Notes under the pieces: generated by a model | The model's input: only the letters and a program-made list of their open reading frames with translations | Database searches by the model: none | What the model was told of the DNA's origin: nothing | Made by a program: the position numbers and the translations under genes | Assembly (NCBI RefSeq): GCF_947496855.1 | Contig: NZ_CANMED010000007.1 | Location: 372,001-436,000 of the forward strand | Direction of reading: 5' to 3' | DNA: 64,000 bases | DNA from: an uncultured Aquimarina sp. | GTDB lineage: Bacteria; Bacteroidota; Bacteroidia; Flavobacteriales; Flavobacteriaceae | Shown here: positions 51,665 to 61,907 of the stretch, one piece after another | How the letters are laid out: every line of letters starts with the position of its first letter | How positions within the stretch are numbered: the stretch's first letter is position 1

Positions 51665-54600
51665 ATGTATTTAATTTTTGATACCGAAACAACAGGTTTA
51701 CCTAAACGTTGGGATGCTCCAATAAGCGACACTGATAACTGGCCAAGATGTATCCAAATTGCATGGCAGTTACACGATGAAATGGGGAATTGTATAGAGC
51801 ATGAAGATTATTTAGTAAAACCTGAAGGGTTTAACATTCCTTATGACGCAGAAAAAATTCATGGAATTTCTACTGCATTAGCAGAACAGGATGGTATTAC
51901 ATTAGCAGAAGTTTTAGAGAAATTCAATATTGCACTTTCCAAAACCAAATTCGTTGTAGGTCAGAACGTAGGGTTTGATGTAAACATTATGGGGTCTGAG
52001 TTTTACAGACTTGGTGTTGAAAACCAGTTACAAGAGCTTCCTGTATTAGATACTTGTACGGAAACTACTGCTAGTTTATGTCAGATTCCTGGAGGTCGAG
52101 GAGGGAAATTTAAACTACCTACATTAACCGAACTGCACGAATACCTTTTTGGAGCAGCATTTGGTGAAGCACATAATGCCACTGCAGATGTAGAAGCTAC
52201 TACTCGATGTTTTTTGGAATTGATCCGCAAACAAGTTTTCACAAAGGAAGAACTAGACGTTCAATCGGATTATTTTCAAAACTTTAAAGAAATAAATCCA
52301 GCACCTATACAATTAATAGGTTTAAAACACATAAACCTTAAAAAGGCCTCACAAAAAATCCAAGAGGCACTAGATCAAAAAGGTAGCTCTGATATTTCTC
52401 AGCAAGAGATCAAAAAAAACATTGCAGCTCTTGATGCGGTTAACTTTGTACATCTCCACAATCATACTCAATTCTCGGTTTTACAATCCACTACGAGTAT
52501 TCCTGATTTAGTAAAAGAAACAGCTAAACATAAAATGACGGCGGTTGCAATGACCGATCATGCAAATATGATGGGCGCTTTTCATTTCGTATCTGCGGTC
52601 ACCAATCATAACAAAAGTGTAAAAGTAGCTAACAAAGAAGCTTTAGAAAATGGAGAAGAACCTACAGGAGTAGAAATAAAACCAATTGTTGGTTGCGAAT
52701 TTTTTGTTTGTGAAAATCATAAAGATAAATCCAGAAAAGATAACGGGTATCAAATCGTACTACTCGCTAAAAACAAAAATGGCTATCATAATCTAGCAAA
52801 AATGTCTTCTATCGGTTTTGTTGATGGGTTCTATTATCTGCCTAGAATTGATAAGGAGGTCATTAAACAATACAAAGAAGACATCATAGTACTTACTGGA
52901 AATCTTTATGGAGAAGTTCCTAGCAAGGTATTAAATATAGGAGAAAAACAAGCCGAAGAAGCATTGCTATGGTGGCACCAAGAGTTTGGTGATGATCTGT
53001 ATATAGAAATCATGCGCCACAATCAGGAAGATGAAAATCGTGTAAATCAGGTCTTAATTGATTTCTCTAAAAAACATAATATAAAAACCATTGCTTCTAA
53101 TAACACGTATTATTGCGAGAAAGAAGATGCCAATGCACACGATATTCTTTTATGTGTAAAAGATGGAGAAAAACAAGCTACACCAATAGGTCGTGGTAGA
53201 GGGTATCGCTATGGCTTACCTAATCAAGAATATTATTTTAAGTCTTCTGATGAGATGAAAAATCTATTCAAAGATCTTCCAGAAGCGATTATTAATATAC
53301 AGGAGGTTACTGATAAGATAGAACCTTTTGTACTTGCCAGAGATGTATTATTACCAGCCTTTGACATTCCTGAAGAATTTCAATCCGAAGAAGATAAAGC
53401 TGATAACGGTAAAAGGGGGGAGAATGCATACCTAAGACACATCACTTATGAAGGTGCAAAAATAAGGTATAAAGAAATTACTCCCGCTATTGATGAGCGA
53501 CTTGATTTTGAATTAAAAGTAATCGAAAAAACTGGATATCCAGGATATTTCTTAATTGTAGAAGATTTTATTCGTGCAGCAAGAGCTATGGATGTTTCAG
53601 TTGGACCTGGTCGTGGATCAGCAGCAGGATCGGCAGTTGCCTATTGTTTATGGATTACCAATCTAGACCCTATCAAATACGATTTACTTTTTGAGAGATT
53701 CTTAAATCCTGATCGTGTAAGTATGCCCGATATTGATATTGACTTTGATGACGAAGGCCGAAGTCGTGTAATGGATTATGTAATCGAAAAATATGGATCA
53801 AATCAGGTTGCGCAGATAATTACTTATGGTACTATGGCAGCTAAATCTTCTATACGAGATACTGCTCGTGTATTAGATCTTCCGCTCGGGGATGCGGACC
53901 GAATTGCTAAATTGATTCCTAATATGTCTAAACTCGGAAAGATTTTTGGAGTAGACGAAGCAACACTGAAGAAAAAATTTAGAAGTGATGAATTAGAAAA
54001 AGTAAATGAATTACTAAATATTGCTGAAGGAAGTGACCTTGAAGCAGAAACACTGAATCAGGCAAGAATACTAGAAGGTTCTGTAAGAAATACTGGGATT
54101 CACGCCTGTGGTGTGATCATTACACCAGATGATATTACCAAATTCGTTCCCGTTGCTTTAGCCAAGGATTCGGATATGTACTGTACACAGTTTGACAACT
54201 CTGTTGTAGAAGATGCGGGACTATTAAAAATGGATTTTCTAGGATTAAAGACATTAACTTTAATCAAAGACACCGTAAAAATTGTAAAAGCTAAACATGA
54301 TGTAGATCTTGATCCAGAGAACTTTCCTTTGGATGACGAAGAAACTTATGCACTTTTCCAGCGAGGAGAAACTGTTGGTGTGTTCCAATATGAATCTCCC
54401 GGGATGCAAAAATACATGAAGGAATTAAAACCCACTGTTTTTGCAGATCTTATAGCAATGAATGCATTGTATCGCCCAGGTCCTTTAGAATATATCCCTA
54501 GTTTTATTAACCGAAAACACGGTACTGAAGAAATTATTTATGACCTGGAAGCTTGTGAAGAATATCTAAAGGAGACCTATGGGATCACGGTATATCAGGA

Positions 54601-56050
54601 GCAAGTAATGTTACTATCGCAAAAACTTGCAGATTTTACTAAAGGTGAAGCAGATGTTCTTCGTAAAGCGATGGGTAAAAAGCAAAAAGCAGTTTTGGAC
54701 AAAATGAAGCCAAAATTTATTTCGCAAGCTTCTGCCAAAGGTCATGCCGAAGAGAGTCTAGAAAAGATATGGAAAGATTGGGAAGCCTTTGCTGCCTATG
54801 CTTTTAACAAATCTCACTCTACTTGTTATGCATGGATTGCCTATCAGACTGCTTATCTAAAAGCTCATTATCCAGCGGAATATATGGCGGCAGTACTGTC
54901 TAATAATATGAATGACATCAAACAGGTTACTTTCTTTATGGAAGAATGTAAGCGGATGAAATTAGATGTATTAGGACCTGATGTTAATGAATCTTATCGT
55001 AAATTTTCTGTGAACCAAGATGGTGCGGTGCGATTTGGCATGGGCGCGATCAAAGGCGTTGGAACGGGAGCGGTTGCAACTATTGTAGAAAACAGAAAAG
55101 AAGATGGACCCTATAAATCCATTTTTGATATGGCAAAACGTATTGACTTACGTGCCGCAAATAAAAAGGCTTTTGAAAGCTTAGCACTAGCTGGAGGTTT
55201 TGATTCCTTTGCCGAAACACATAGAGGCCAATATTTTCATCAGGACGGAGACGGAATAACATTTCTTGAAAAAGCCACGAAATATGGTTCTAAGTATCAG
55301 GAAAACGAAAATTCTTCTCAGGTAAGTTTGTTTGGAGAAGCCAGTGATGTTCAGATTCCTGAGCCTGTCGTTCCTCCATGTGAAGAATGGGGAACCATGG
55401 AAAAATTAGCTAGAGAAAAAGAAGTAGTAGGTATCTATCTTTCTGGACATCCATTAGATGATTTTAAATATGAAATGAAATATTTCTGTAATGGTACGCT
55501 TTCAGTTTTTTCTGATTTGGAAAACAACCTTAATAGAGAAGTATCCTTTGGAGGAGTTATAACGGGGGTTGAACATAGAACTTCTAAAAACGGTAAAGGA
55601 TGGGCTATTTTTAGTATCGAAGATTATACAACAGCTCATGAGTTTAGAATTTTTGGTGAAGATTACCTAAAACATAGGCCTTTCTTAGTACAAAGTACAT
55701 TTGTATACACCAAAGCGTTTATAAAAGAAGGCTGGGTAAATCGAGATACTGGTAAAAAAGGCGATCCAAGAATACAGTTCAATAGTTTTCAACTACTGCA
55801 CGATGTGATGGAAACCTATGCTAGAAAGTTAACAATACAATTGGACATCAACGACCTATCCGACAAAAGAATTGATGGCCTTAAAGAATTATTAACAGAG
55901 CATTCCGGAAATCACACCTTAAACTTTGTAATATTTGAAATGGCTGAAAAATTAAAATTACATATGCCTAGCAGAAAACAAAAAGTAAATATTTCTCCAG
56001 AATTATTGATCGCCTTGGAAAACGATTCTGTGTATTATAAACTGAATTAA
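51665..56050 (+). CDS. dnaE: DNA polymerase III subunit alpha with fused 3'-5' exonuclease
   Basis: The product is about 1461 residues. It begins with a DnaQ-like DEDDh exonuclease (about 1-190): YLIFDTETTG, GQNVGFDVN and AHNATADVEAT. A DnaE polymerase follows, with a PHP domain (from about 262, VHLHNHTQFSVL), the GPGRGSAAGS block (about 645), the catalytic PDIDIDFDD (about 688) and C-terminal helix-hairpin-helix and OB-fold parts. It is the replicative polymerase. I chose the ATG at 51665 because the exonuclease fold starts there; a TTG at 51614 would add 17 residues and overlaps a promoter box. Fusion of the proofreading domain to DnaE is known in flavobacteria. Confidence 0.95.
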   Translation: MYLIFDTETTGLPKRWDAPISDTDNWPRCIQIAWQLHDEMGNCIEHEDYLVKPEGFNIPYDAEKIHGISTALAEQDGITLAEVLEKFNIALSKTKFVVGQNVGFDVNIMGSEFYRLGVENQLQELPVLDTCTETTASLCQIPGGRGGKFKLPTLTELHEYLFGAAFGEAHNATADVEATTRCFLELIRKQVFTKEELDVQSDYFQNFKEINPAPIQLIGLKHINLKKASQKIQEALDQKGSSDISQQEIKKNIAALDAVNFVHLHNHTQFSVLQSTTSIPDLVKETAKHKMTAVAMTDHANMMGAFHFVSAVTNHNKSVKVANKEALENGEEPTGVEIKPIVGCEFFVCENHKDKSRKDNGYQIVLLAKNKNGYHNLAKMSSIGFVDGFYYLPRIDKEVIKQYKEDIIVLTGNLYGEVPSKVLNIGEKQAEEALLWWHQEFGDDLYIEIMRHNQEDENRVNQVLIDFSKKHNIKTIASNNTYYCEKEDANAHDILLCVKDGEKQATPIGRGRGYRYGLPNQEYYFKSSDEMKNLFKDLPEAIINIQEVTDKIEPFVLARDVLLPAFDIPEEFQSEEDKADNGKRGENAYLRHITYEGAKIRYKEITPAIDERLDFELKVIEKTGYPGYFLIVEDFIRAARAMDVSVGPGRGSAAGSAVAYCLWITNLDPIKYDLLFERFLNPDRVSMPDIDIDFDDEGRSRVMDYVIEKYGSNQVAQIITYGTMAAKSSIRDTARVLDLPLGDADRIAKLIPNMSKLGKIFGVDEATLKKKFRSDELEKVNELLNIAEGSDLEAETLNQARILEGSVRNTGIHACGVIITPDDITKFVPVALAKDSDMYCTQFDNSVVEDAGLLKMDFLGLKTLTLIKDTVKIVKAKHDVDLDPENFPLDDEETYALFQRGETVGVFQYESPGMQKYMKELKPTVFADLIAMNALYRPGPLEYIPSFINRKHGTEEIIYDLEACEEYLKETYGITVYQEQVMLLSQKLADFTKGEADVLRKAMGKKQKAVLDKMKPKFISQASAKGHAEESLEKIWKDWEAFAAYAFNKSHSTCYAWIAYQTAYLKAHYPAEYMAAVLSNNMNDIKQVTFFMEECKRMKLDVLGPDVNESYRKFSVNQDGAVRFGMGAIKGVGTGAVATIVENRKEDGPYKSIFDMAKRIDLRAANKKAFESLALAGGFDSFAETHRGQYFHQDGDGITFLEKATKYGSKYQENENSSQVSLFGEASDVQIPEPVVPPCEEWGTMEKLAREKEVVGIYLSGHPLDDFKYEMKYFCNGTLSVFSDLENNLNREVSFGGVITGVEHRTSKNGKGWAIFSIEDYTTAHEFRIFGEDYLKHRPFLVQSTFVYTKAFIKEGWVNRDTGKKGDPRIQFNSFQLLHDVMETYARKLTIQLDINDLSDKRIDGLKELLTEHSGNHTLNFVIFEMAEKLKLHMPSRKQKVNISPELLIALENDSVYYKLN

Positions 56051-56473
56051 AATTTTAAATTAATTTCTACAGCAAAATTAAACATTACTAGATTTTCTAT
56101 ATAGACATATACTCTTCAGTTTACTCCTATAAAAAAACAAAAATATCTACTTTACATGTTAGTTGCCTAACACATGTGAAATTTTCACACGTTCTTAAAA
56201 AGTGAGAAAATATAATAATTATTTGTTAAAAACATAATTATTGAAAATCATTTTCTTTTCCCTAAAATAACGCAAATACTTAAATATCAATTAATTAAAA
56301 AACGAATCGAATTAATTTAAAAAAATATCCTTTTATTTCAAGATTCCTCTTTGTAAGTACAAAATATTGATATCGTCTCAACTTGTGTATCAAATCTTAA
56401 AACCTTTGATGCTTCGAAAATGATTGGCCAATTGTTTTTATTTTTTTAGAATATAAACCTTAAAACTCACAAA
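56051..56473. other. AT-rich intergenic region with a palindromic operator-like site
   Basis: No gene seen in 423 bases. A TGTGAAATTTTCACA palindrome lies at 56175-56189. The remainder is AT-rich, with no exact TAnnTTTG before the forward gene at 56474. Confidence 0.5.
56175..56189. promoter_or_regulatory. Palindrome TGTGAAATTTTCACA
   Basis: A perfect inverted repeat (TGTGA/TCACA arms) of the CRP/FNR operator type, with five instead of six central bases. It may bind a Crp-Fnr regulator controlling the 458-residue lipoprotein gene. Confidence 0.4.
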
Positions 56474-57850
56474 ATGAAAAATTTCAAATTATCGCTCTTA
56501 GGCGTATTCGCAGCTTTCTTTTTTATGGCCTGTAGTAATGATGATACTATAATCCAAGAAGATCAACTAATAATAAATGAAACAGCAGATGATGAATTAG
56601 AATTAGAAGCTAAATCAAGAGGCTTAATCCAATCATTAAAAGCTTTAAAAGAAGCTAAAGTATTATTAAATAGTATAAAACAAGACGGAGGGGTTCCTTT
56701 TAATGTATTTAATCCAGCACTTCGTTTTACATCTTCTCAAAATGTTTTTTTACCTAGTGTGTTAGGTATTGATTTCAGGATAGACAGGTCTGTCGTACCA
56801 GCGGGGCCTACAGCTAGATTTCCTATGTTTCAGGGCTGGGAGACCTTACCTGATGGGAGTTTAAGAAAAGGATATTATGTTATAACAGAAGCATCCGATA
56901 AATTTATGGCTAAAAAATTAGGGGTTATTTTTGCTCCTAGAATGGCGGCATCAGTAGGATCAGGAGGAGAACAAAAAGGGCGTTTCAATCGCAGAGGAAG
57001 ACTTGTTTTTGAAGGGTCTGTAGATTTTTCACCAAAAAGATCTCTAGTAGCAGGTGGAGCTGATGGTTTATTATTTGGTTTCCCTCCAGCAGAAGCTAAT
57101 CCTGGTGCTATAGCAGATTCTAAATGGTCGTCTTATGTTGTACTTCCTAGTGGAGTTGTAATTAATGCTCAACCGGTAGCAAATAGTACTGGTATTCACG
57201 ATAGAATTCCTAACCCAAACGGAAACAGTATTAATGATCAAGATGATTTAAACAATCCTAACTTGGCTATTAATCAAGCATCCGTTGTAATGCAACTTTT
57301 GGATGGATGGCAAGATGGAAAACCATACTACTTTCATATAGTTACTGATACTTCTGACCCAGGACCAGCGACTATAGAATTAGGAGTTTTTGCTCCAAGA
57401 TTAGCTAACTTGCCAACATTTGGATTATTCCCTGGAGGATCTATGTTGCCTTTTAGCCCAACAGCAAATGGTAGAACTACAGACACGGACGGTTTTGGTG
57501 TACAAGGTTTAAACACTGCTTCTTTAAGTGATCGACAAGTACAAGATCCAACTAACACATTTCCAATTGATCCTAGAGACACAAGATACGCACCAATGTG
57601 GGATGCACATATTACTGAATTTACAGTTCCTGAAAATGAGCGCCCAATCTTAAGAAGTTTTGACCAAGTAAATGAACTTTTAGCAGATGGCACTTTAATT
57701 CCTTTTAGAGGAAATGGAAATCCAAGCCCTCTTGCAAATTCATTATCTGATTTATTAACTGCAACTGGAGCAATCATTAACTGCCCTGTAATTACACAAC
57801 CAAACGCAAGTGTAATTGGAACTCAGATTGGATTACCTCGTAACAATTAA
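56474..57850 (+). CDS. Lipoprotein of unknown function (458 aa)
   Basis: The protein has a lipoprotein signal (AAFFFMAC, C20) followed by SNDD, and a large body without membrane segments. The blocks KKLGVIFAPRMA, YVVLPSGVVINAQPVANSTGIHDRI and VVMQLLDGWQDGKPYYFHIVTD recall a secreted family of uncertain function (DUF7482-like, from memory). It should be on the cell surface or in the outer membrane. It ends before a strong terminator. An ordinary gene with its own regulation. Confidence 0.7.
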   Translation: MKNFKLSLLGVFAAFFFMACSNDDTIIQEDQLIINETADDELELEAKSRGLIQSLKALKEAKVLLNSIKQDGGVPFNVFNPALRFTSSQNVFLPSVLGIDFRIDRSVVPAGPTARFPMFQGWETLPDGSLRKGYYVITEASDKFMAKKLGVIFAPRMAASVGSGGEQKGRFNRRGRLVFEGSVDFSPKRSLVAGGADGLLFGFPPAEANPGAIADSKWSSYVVLPSGVVINAQPVANSTGIHDRIPNPNGNSINDQDDLNNPNLAINQASVVMQLLDGWQDGKPYYFHIVTDTSDPGPATIELGVFAPRLANLPTFGLFPGGSMLPFSPTANGRTTDTDGFGVQGLNTASLSDRQVQDPTNTFPIDPRDTRYAPMWDAHITEFTVPENERPILRSFDQVNELLADGTLIPFRGNGNPSPLANSLSDLLTATGAIINCPVITQPNASVIGTQIGLPRNN

Positions 57851-57872
57851 TAGCAACTTTTTTAAAACCTGT

Positions 57873-57912
57873 AAAAGCTCAGTAATCTATAGGTACTGAG
57901 CTTTTCTTTTTA
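57873..57912 (+). terminator. Intrinsic terminator
   Basis: AAAAGCTCAGTA and TACTGAGCTTTT form a perfect 12-bp stem with a nine-base loop, followed by a T-rich run. Confidence 0.9.
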
Positions 57913-58051
57913 CATAGAAAATTATCAATCATAGAATTTAAGCCAAATAAGCCCTCCTATTCCGAAAGCTATTCGTTATTACTTTCATTTTCAGAAATAT
58001 TTTAGAAAGATTCTATAATTCTTCAATTTTTTTAATTAAAATTAAATATAT

Positions 58052-58099
58052 AAAAAGCCGGCATCAAGTTGTTGAATCACAACTTTAGACACCGACTTT
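58052..58099 (-). terminator. Intrinsic terminator of the cytolysin-like gene
   Basis: On the reverse strand AAGTCGGTGTC..AAGTTGT pairs with ACAACTT..GATGCCGGCTT (some G-T pairs), giving a long two-part stem followed by TTTTTATATA. Confidence 0.8.
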
Positions 58100-58121
58100 A
58101 CAAAAGGATAATACTTTCTTT

Positions 58122-59669
58122 TTATTGACATGTTCTTACTTTTACTTCCAAGTAATCTCGATAAGATTCAAAACAATCTTCATAATTATGGACATAACCC
58201 CCAATATTATCGGTCCATTTGTTTTCATAACCGGTACCTGCTTTCGCTCGGTCGATATAATAAAAAATATCGTAAGCGCCAGCTGGTGGAGTAATTGTAG
58301 TATTCTCCCCATCTACTTTGTTTTCTTTCCAAACAATATCATCATAAGACACGTTAGCACCTTCTTTTAGCTTATACTCTATTCCTATTCTAAAATTATC
58401 AACTACTGTGTTCTTAAATATTATTCGATTATGTTCACGCTTTGCGGTAGTACAATTTAAGGCTACATAATCCGTAGTATATCCCATTTTTGCCAAACTA
58501 TTATCTTTTAAAAATCGTATTGTATACGCTATAGGAACTCCTGGATTGTTTCTACTATATACTGCATTTTCTCCTTTAATAATAGATTGTAAATCTCCAA
58601 AATTCTGGGCAGAAACTGCTTCAGAAGCTACTGCAGCATTCCCTCCTATAGTTACCGTGGTAATATTAGATTCATTCAATATTTCTTGATACTTAGCTTC
58701 TACATCTCCAGATGCGTTTGTAACTCCGCTCGCATAATTAAATGCTCCTGTTAACTCTGATTCTGTAGCCTCGGCAGTGGTTTCCATTCTAAACATAATA
58801 ATCCTACCATAATTTACTGAATGCACATATGCTGGTGGCGTACTAGAATTAAATGCAGCTTCTATTCTTGATAAGGGCACATCAGCTCCAAAAACAACTG
58901 CCGGATTATCGGGTGTATCCATCGTTATTGTATAAAAAACCTGTTTAAACACCATGATAGCTACTCTTCTAGTAGATGTAGTTTCATAATTAAATTGCGC
59001 AGACACATCCCCGGTTGCCCACTCCGTATTCATTCCTACTTCTAAACTCATTTGTTTAGAACTATAAGATGTGCTTGCAGAATATGAAGAATTAGACGCA
59101 TTTACATATCCGTCTGGATATGCATCTGCATTCCACGATTCTAAGGCTTCATCAATTTTGGATTGTACATTAGAGTTTCTAGGATCCTCAACTCTAATAT
59201 TTCCAGCTTCACCAATACCGGGCAAGTCTAACCGGATTGTCATAGGTGCTCTACCCAAGGTAAATGCTTCAGGAAGGCCATCTCTCATAGATTCATTCCC
59301 AATCACCAATGCTCCAGGCCAAACAATTCCATTGGTAGGGCGAAGAATGGCAACATCTTCGAAATTAGCTTTCAAATTGTAATTTACTCTAACGCAGGTT
59401 GTATTAACACCTTCACCATACGATGTATCTGTAGAACTATCTCCGGCAGTTTTTAATAATGCTTCTCCTCCTGTATCTTCTACACCCAATAACTGATTAG
59501 CATCATACTCAAGATTATTAATAAAATCATTAATAGTATTCGCTTCGGGATTAGTAGGTTCTCCTGGAATAGGATCTTCATCCTTACTACAAGAACCACA
59601 TGCTATTAATGTACTTATTATACAAATTAAAATAAATGCTTGGGGCATTTTTAAAATTGATGTTTTCAT
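58122..59669 (-). CDS. Cholesterol-dependent cytolysin-family lipoprotein (CDC-like)
   Basis: This 515-residue protein has a lipoprotein signal (TLIAC, C24) and a body of the thiol-activated cytolysin family. Visible family blocks are WPGALVIGNESMRDGLPEAF (118-137), TIRLDLPG (144-151), TPPAYVHSVNYGRIIMFRM (277-295) and VPIAYTIRFLKDNSLAKM (378-395). In the cytolysins these lie in domains 1-3, the pore-forming part. The last 110 residues should be domain 4, but the undecapeptide (ECTGLAWEWWR in known toxins) is absent and the region has three Cys (406, 499, 514). CDC-like proteins of Bacteroidota are known; this one would be lipid-anchored. Pore formation is inference. Confidence 0.88.
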   Translation of the reverse strand: MKTSILKMPQAFILICIISTLIACGSCSKDEDPIPGEPTNPEANTINDFINNLEYDANQLLGVEDTGGEALLKTAGDSSTDTSYGEGVNTTCVRVNYNLKANFEDVAILRPTNGIVWPGALVIGNESMRDGLPEAFTLGRAPMTIRLDLPGIGEAGNIRVEDPRNSNVQSKIDEALESWNADAYPDGYVNASNSSYSASTSYSSKQMSLEVGMNTEWATGDVSAQFNYETTSTRRVAIMVFKQVFYTITMDTPDNPAVVFGADVPLSRIEAAFNSSTPPAYVHSVNYGRIIMFRMETTAEATESELTGAFNYASGVTNASGDVEAKYQEILNESNITTVTIGGNAAVASEAVSAQNFGDLQSIIKGENAVYSRNNPGVPIAYTIRFLKDNSLAKMGYTTDYVALNCTTAKREHNRIIFKNTVVDNFRIGIEYKLKEGANVSYDDIVWKENKVDGENTTITPPAGAYDIFYYIDRAKAGTGYENKWTDNIGGYVHNYEDCFESYRDYLEVKVRTCQ

Positions 59670-59980
59670 GATTTATGTTTTTTCGATTCAACGAGTCAAA
59701 ACTATCTGAAAAGTCTCCCCGTACCTAATTTTTGGTATGGACAAAGTATGGACAGCTATTAAAAATCAATGAGTTACATGAATTCATTGTCTTTTGTTTT
59801 ATTGTAAGTCCATGTTGTACATTTCTTAGTGTTTTCAATGATTTACAGGATTCTAAGCAGGAGAAAAATTCATTACAAAAAGAGGTTTTCTTATAAAAAA
59901 GCTTATTTGTAAAATGAACAAACTCTTATAATTATAGTATTTATTACCTAACTTAGATGGAAACTAAATGATCATCTTTT
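59670..59980. promoter_or_regulatory. Divergent control region of the cytolysin-like gene and the TPR regulator
   Basis: No gene. A TAGTTTTG box on the reverse strand (59704-59697) is a -7 candidate for the cytolysin-like gene. Just upstream of it are two copies of GTATGGACA at 59735-59743 and 59746-59754, eleven bases apart. No clear forward promoter was found. Confidence 0.5.
59735..59754. repeat. Direct repeat GTATGGACA with 11-bp period
   Basis: Two exact nine-base copies are spaced one helical turn apart, 31 bases upstream of the reverse-strand -7 box. This is the usual geometry of an activator site binding one face of the DNA. Confidence 0.5.
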
Positions 59981-61858
59981 ATGAAGTTTTCTGCTTTTAT
60001 TCTACTCATATTTCTTTTTAGTATTCAAAACATATACAGCCAAAATCAAAAGGTGATCGATAGTATGGTAAGAGTCTATGACTCTCTTCCTGACAATTAT
60101 GAAAAAATAATGACATCAGCCAGATTATATTATGCAGAAGTATATACCAACCCTCAAAAAGGAGAAAAGCACGCAAGAAATTCAATTCGGATATCTCAAA
60201 AAATTGATTACACATCAGGAGTGACTGTAGGCCATTTTCATATAGGCGTATATTTTTATCTGGTTCGCGAATTAGATTCTGCAAAGTTTTATTATAACAA
60301 AACATTAGATCTTGCCCAAGCATCACAAGACCGAGTTATGATCTCGAAGGCGTATTCTGAATTAGCACAGATTGCACAGGATGAAGGAAGTTTTGAAAAG
60401 GCACTACAATTAAGGAATTTTGGCAACCAAGAATTTAAAGAAGCTAACGATTATCTAAATTATGGAATTGGAATTGGCAGTAAAGCAATGATTTACAACG
60501 ATAAAGGTGATTTCAAAAAAGCTGTAGAACAAAGTTTATTGGCCTTAAGAATTTTAGACACCATAGATAGAGAACCTTATCGGAAAGCTGACATCAATTC
60601 TCAGATTGGAAATATTGAAGCTCGACGCAATAATCTACACCAGGCTATAAAATATTACAATAATGCTTTAAATATATACATAGAAACAAATGACAACATC
60701 TATATAAGCAATACATATGTTAAAATAGGCGAGTCCTACCAAAGTCTTAAAAATTATAAAGAGGCAAAAAAAAATATCAACTTAGGATTGGATATAGCTA
60801 AAAAATACAACATCAAAGACAATATAATGAATGCATTATCCGGACTTGGAGAAATTTATGCTGAAGAAAAAAAATATGAAAAAGCAGTGGAATATCTAAA
60901 CAAAAGCCTAGAAATGAGTACTGAAAATGATTTTTTGAATCATATTTCTATTCTTAATACTATGGGATATGTGCTAACCAAAAAAGGAGAAGAAAAAAAA
61001 GCACTGCAATACTTGCAGACATCTATTCGAAAAGCAGATTCTTTGGGAGCTATCTATCAATTAAAAAATGCTTTTCAGCAAAGAGCCGCCACGTTTGAAT
61101 CTTTAAAAGAGTATCAAAAATCCTTATCAGATACAAAAGAGTTTAATCGAATCGCGGATAGCCTCGATAATGTTACCAAATCAAAACAGATTGAAGAACT
61201 GAAAATTATATATGAAACTGAAAAAAAAGAAGCTGCAATTGCTTTACAAAAAGAAGAAATAAAAAACCTAAACCAACAAGTAGAAATAAGCAACCTTCGA
61301 AAAACGCTATATGCCGGAGGAATGATCTCTTTTATAGCTGTCTCTGGATTATTATTCTTTGGATTTAAACAACGCATCAAAAAGAACAAAATAGAGCGCG
61401 AAAAACAAGAAGAAATATATAAACAAGAAATCGAGTTCAAAAAGAAAGAGTTGACTTCGCAAACGCTGCATTTAGTACAAAAGAATAGTTTTATTCAGGA
61501 ATTAAAAGAAAACCTCGAACGCATTAAAAATTCTCCAGAACTTTTTAAAGTAGAATTCAGACGTTTAGTATTATTACTAAAAAAGGAAAGTGCAGAAGAT
61601 AAAGATTGGGAAGTGTTTAAGTCTTACTTTGCCGATGTACATAACAACTTCGATAATAAACTAAAGTCAATCTATTATGAGATTTCAGAAAAAGAAATAC
61701 GATTAGCCTCTTTCTTACGAATGAACCTTACTACTAAAGAAATAGCAACCATGCTGAATGTTTTACCGGATAGCGTATTAAAATCAAAATATCGTTTAAA
61801 AAAGAAACTGAATTTAGATAAAGAAACGGATCTATATCAATTCTTGAACACCTTATAA
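59981..61858 (+). CDS. TPR transmembrane regulator with C-terminal LuxR-like helix-turn-helix
   Basis: The 625-residue product has a signal peptide, about six TPR repeats (to about residue 400), a coiled segment, one membrane helix (TLYAGGMISFIAVSGLLFFGF, near 445), another coiled segment, and a C-terminal helix-turn-helix (about 560-620: EKEIRLASFLRMNLTTKEIATML). The TPR part should face the periplasm and the HTH the cytoplasm, so it could transmit an envelope signal to DNA. This kind of protein is common in Flavobacteriia. It is divergent from the cytolysin-like gene and 50 bases upstream of the multiheme cytochrome gene. Confidence 0.85.
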   Translation: MKFSAFILLIFLFSIQNIYSQNQKVIDSMVRVYDSLPDNYEKIMTSARLYYAEVYTNPQKGEKHARNSIRISQKIDYTSGVTVGHFHIGVYFYLVRELDSAKFYYNKTLDLAQASQDRVMISKAYSELAQIAQDEGSFEKALQLRNFGNQEFKEANDYLNYGIGIGSKAMIYNDKGDFKKAVEQSLLALRILDTIDREPYRKADINSQIGNIEARRNNLHQAIKYYNNALNIYIETNDNIYISNTYVKIGESYQSLKNYKEAKKNINLGLDIAKKYNIKDNIMNALSGLGEIYAEEKKYEKAVEYLNKSLEMSTENDFLNHISILNTMGYVLTKKGEEKKALQYLQTSIRKADSLGAIYQLKNAFQQRAATFESLKEYQKSLSDTKEFNRIADSLDNVTKSKQIEELKIIYETEKKEAAIALQKEEIKNLNQQVEISNLRKTLYAGGMISFIAVSGLLFFGFKQRIKKNKIEREKQEEIYKQEIEFKKKELTSQTLHLVQKNSFIQELKENLERIKNSPELFKVEFRRLVLLLKKESAEDKDWEVFKSYFADVHNNFDNKLKSIYYEISEKEIRLASFLRMNLTTKEIATMLNVLPDSVLKSKYRLKKKLNLDKETDLYQFLNTL

Positions 61859-61907
61859 ATTTATCAGACACTAAATAACCCTATCTTGTATGAGATTCTA
61901 AAATTTT

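Noticed and set aside
57334-57777. 147-codon reverse frame
   Set aside because: It is the antisense of the 458-residue lipoprotein gene and shows no protein-like features.
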